Source: Bacillota bacterium (lineage in GTDB: Bacteria > Bacillota > UBA4882 > UBA8346). Taken from it: a DNA stretch of 64,000 nt. The notes below the pieces were generated by a model. It did no database searches, was not told the origin of the DNA, and saw only the letters and a program-made list of their open reading frames with translations. The stretch covers positions 98,686 to 162,685 of the forward strand of contig JAEXDA010000048.1 of assembly GCA_023401925.1 (NCBI GenBank), read 5' to 3'. The position numbers were made by a program, and so were the translations under genes. Positions 63,054-64,000 of the stretch are shown here, in pieces (position 1 is the first letter of the stretch; every line of letters begins with the position of its first letter).

Positions 63054-63299
63054 TCATCCGTCAGCGCCGAGCCTAAAACCATATTCAAAGGAAGCGTAAG
63101 TATCCATCACGCCTGAGTCGCAACACAATTCCATAAGCTCTTCCAGTGCTTGATAATCTTCCGCCGGGAGTTTGGCTTGCAACGTTTGTTTGATGCCGGA
63201 TATTTTTTGGTTTAAGGGTCGGTATTCGGGGTCATGGGGAACGATCCGTTCGAAGGGGAAGATATGGCCGTAAAATAATTCTTCCAGAATGGATTTCAT
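63054..63299 (-). CDS. DUF6809-like small protein, C-terminally shortened
   Basis: 81 residues from ATG 63299 (GTAGAAAGAAGG upstream). MKSILEELFYGHIFPFERIV followed by DPEYRPLNQKISG is the typical start of DUF6809 proteins, and SFEYGFRLGA their usual last helix. Family members continue for about ten more residues, whereas this one stops at ADG. The region directly after is the shared palindromic segment, suggesting that recombination replaced the 3' end. Function unknown. Confidence 0.7.
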   Translation of the reverse strand: MKSILEELFYGHIFPFERIVPHDPEYRPLNQKISGIKQTLQAKLPAEDYQALEELMELCCDSGVMDTYASFEYGFRLGADG

Positions 63300-63642
63300 G
63301 AGACAGGCCTTCTTTCTACCCCTACCCTCTCCCAAATTCCAGTCTATTTCAGGGGCTTTTTATTATTGCCTAAAACACCGTCTGAACCAGGATTTAACGG
63401 ATTTAACCGATGGAACGGATTTTAAAATCAGTGCCGGTAGATACTTTTCGATGTTAATTTAAAGTGAATCAGTTATTATACTTTTATTTTATCTACTCCT
63501 TGTCCAATCAAGGCCACCCAATATCCAATCAAGATACCGTCCATCAACGCTGCGCTGTAGATCAGCTCGTCGTGAGCGGCAGATCTGCGCAAACCAGACG
63601 TCGTCGCACTCCTCCAGCAATGCTTTGTCTTCCAGCGGCAAT
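63289..63642. repeat. ~350-bp direct repeat, copy B
   Basis: Partner of 60146–60510. It covers the start of the DUF6809-like gene, the spacer, and the 3' part of the next gene upstream. Differences from copy A: a 1-nt insertion near 63591 and the absence of the 18-nt palindromic insert. Confidence 0.8.
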
Positions 63643-63782
63643 TTGGCAGTGGCCAGCTCCAGTAACTGATTTGGGCGCTCGCCTAAGTTTTTGTATTCGG
63701 GGTCGGCTTCAGCCTCGTCAGTAATTTGGTCCAGCCGGTCGAGGATAAATTTTTTGATGCCGAGATCTTTGTCGGTGAGCAT
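63476..63782 (-). pseudogene. Frameshifted small gene of the repeat cassette
   Basis: The gene starts at ATG 63782 (AGGAGGT upstream) with MLTDKDLGIKKFILDRLDQI. As it stands the frame ends at 63489 with 97 residues, but after EECDDVW the sequence departs from copy A. Removing one of the extra A/T bases near 63591 restores LRRSAAHDELIYSAALMDGI and then VALIGQGVDKIKV with a stop at 63476, matching copy A. So a single-base insertion has changed the C-terminus. Family not named; such proteins commonly accompany DUF6809 proteins. Confidence 0.75.
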
Positions 63783-64000
63783 GGGGTAATACCTCCTAAA
63801 ACTAAAGTCTTAATTGTATTTGGGATTAAATGAATGCCGGTTCTTATGGTCCACGGATTTCACCGGCTGAGTAACTGGTATGCTGTTTATATCCCCAATA
63901 TTAATCTTTAGCAGTAGTAGCAGGGGGTCTGGGAGATGTGAATAATTGTGGAAAAGTGGACAAAGGAAAAACCCATTACTTGGCAAATTGTCTTAGCACA

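Noticed and set aside
60320..63724. Plus-strand open frames of about 90 codons within the two long repeats (near 60320 and 63464)
   Set aside because: They are antisense to the conserved minus-strand cassette gene and share the start only because the repeats are alike; no ribosome-binding site.

Overview
The window looks like the chromosome of a spore-forming member of the Bacillota. It carries spo0A, a CwlD-type amidase, a PASTA-domain kinase with its PP2C phosphatase and an IreB-type substrate, and the cinA–recA–rny–ymdB neighbourhood. Shine-Dalgarno sequences are strong (GGAGG-type) and TTG/GTG starts are frequent. I cannot name a genus; the order of genes fits a deep Clostridia- or Limnochordia-like lineage (inference). 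No rRNA, tRNA, CRISPR array or intact insertion sequence was recognised.

Layout. (1) 1–17 kb, minus strand: an opine-dehydrogenase-type enzyme running off the left edge, a LysM protein with a Tyr/Pro/Gly-rich tail, two poorly known small proteins, spermidine synthase, a large TPR protein, an Fe-type alcohol dehydrogenase, tlyA–dgt (ATGA overlap), a Cys-rich small protein, a TSCPD protein, a bactofilin-like membrane protein, a Ski2-like helicase, threonine synthase and a lipoprotein. (2) 17–35 kb, minus strand: a housekeeping and signalling block with ireB, cheX, rpe, rsgA, prkC, stp, an FHA protein and rlmN, then spo0A, a GNAT enzyme, ymdB, an unknown protein, rny, recX–recA (with a readable promoter and SOS box), thpR, cinA and cwlD. 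speD follows on the plus strand with a clear sigma-A promoter. (3) 35–57 kb: nutrient uptake. A minus-strand sugar ABC operon has two paralogous binding proteins and a YesM/YesN-type two-component pair. galM and a complete branched-chain amino-acid type ABC transporter follow. A second YesM/YesN pair diverges from a plus-strand binding protein–permease–permease–GH4 operon, whose GH4 enzyme has the CHEV motif of alpha-galacturonidases (LplD-like). (4) 57–64 kb: accessory DNA with small unknown proteins, a secreted glycosidase-like protein, and a two-gene ParA-like ATPase / AlbA_2–GHKL ATPase module. That module lies between two copies of a roughly 350-bp direct repeat derived from a small gene cassette (DUF6809-like plus a second small gene).

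The parts work together in two visible ways. The PrkC–Stp–FHA–IreB cluster gathers a Ser/Thr phosphorylation circuit close to Spo0A. In each of the two sugar operons a sensor kinase/AraC-type regulator pair probably controls the adjacent transporter, and both operons carry a hairpin between the binding-protein gene and the first permease gene, which would give binding protein in excess. The most unusual region is 60.1–63.8 kb, where repeats, a 1-nt frameshift, a shared palindrome and a two-ATPase module coincide.
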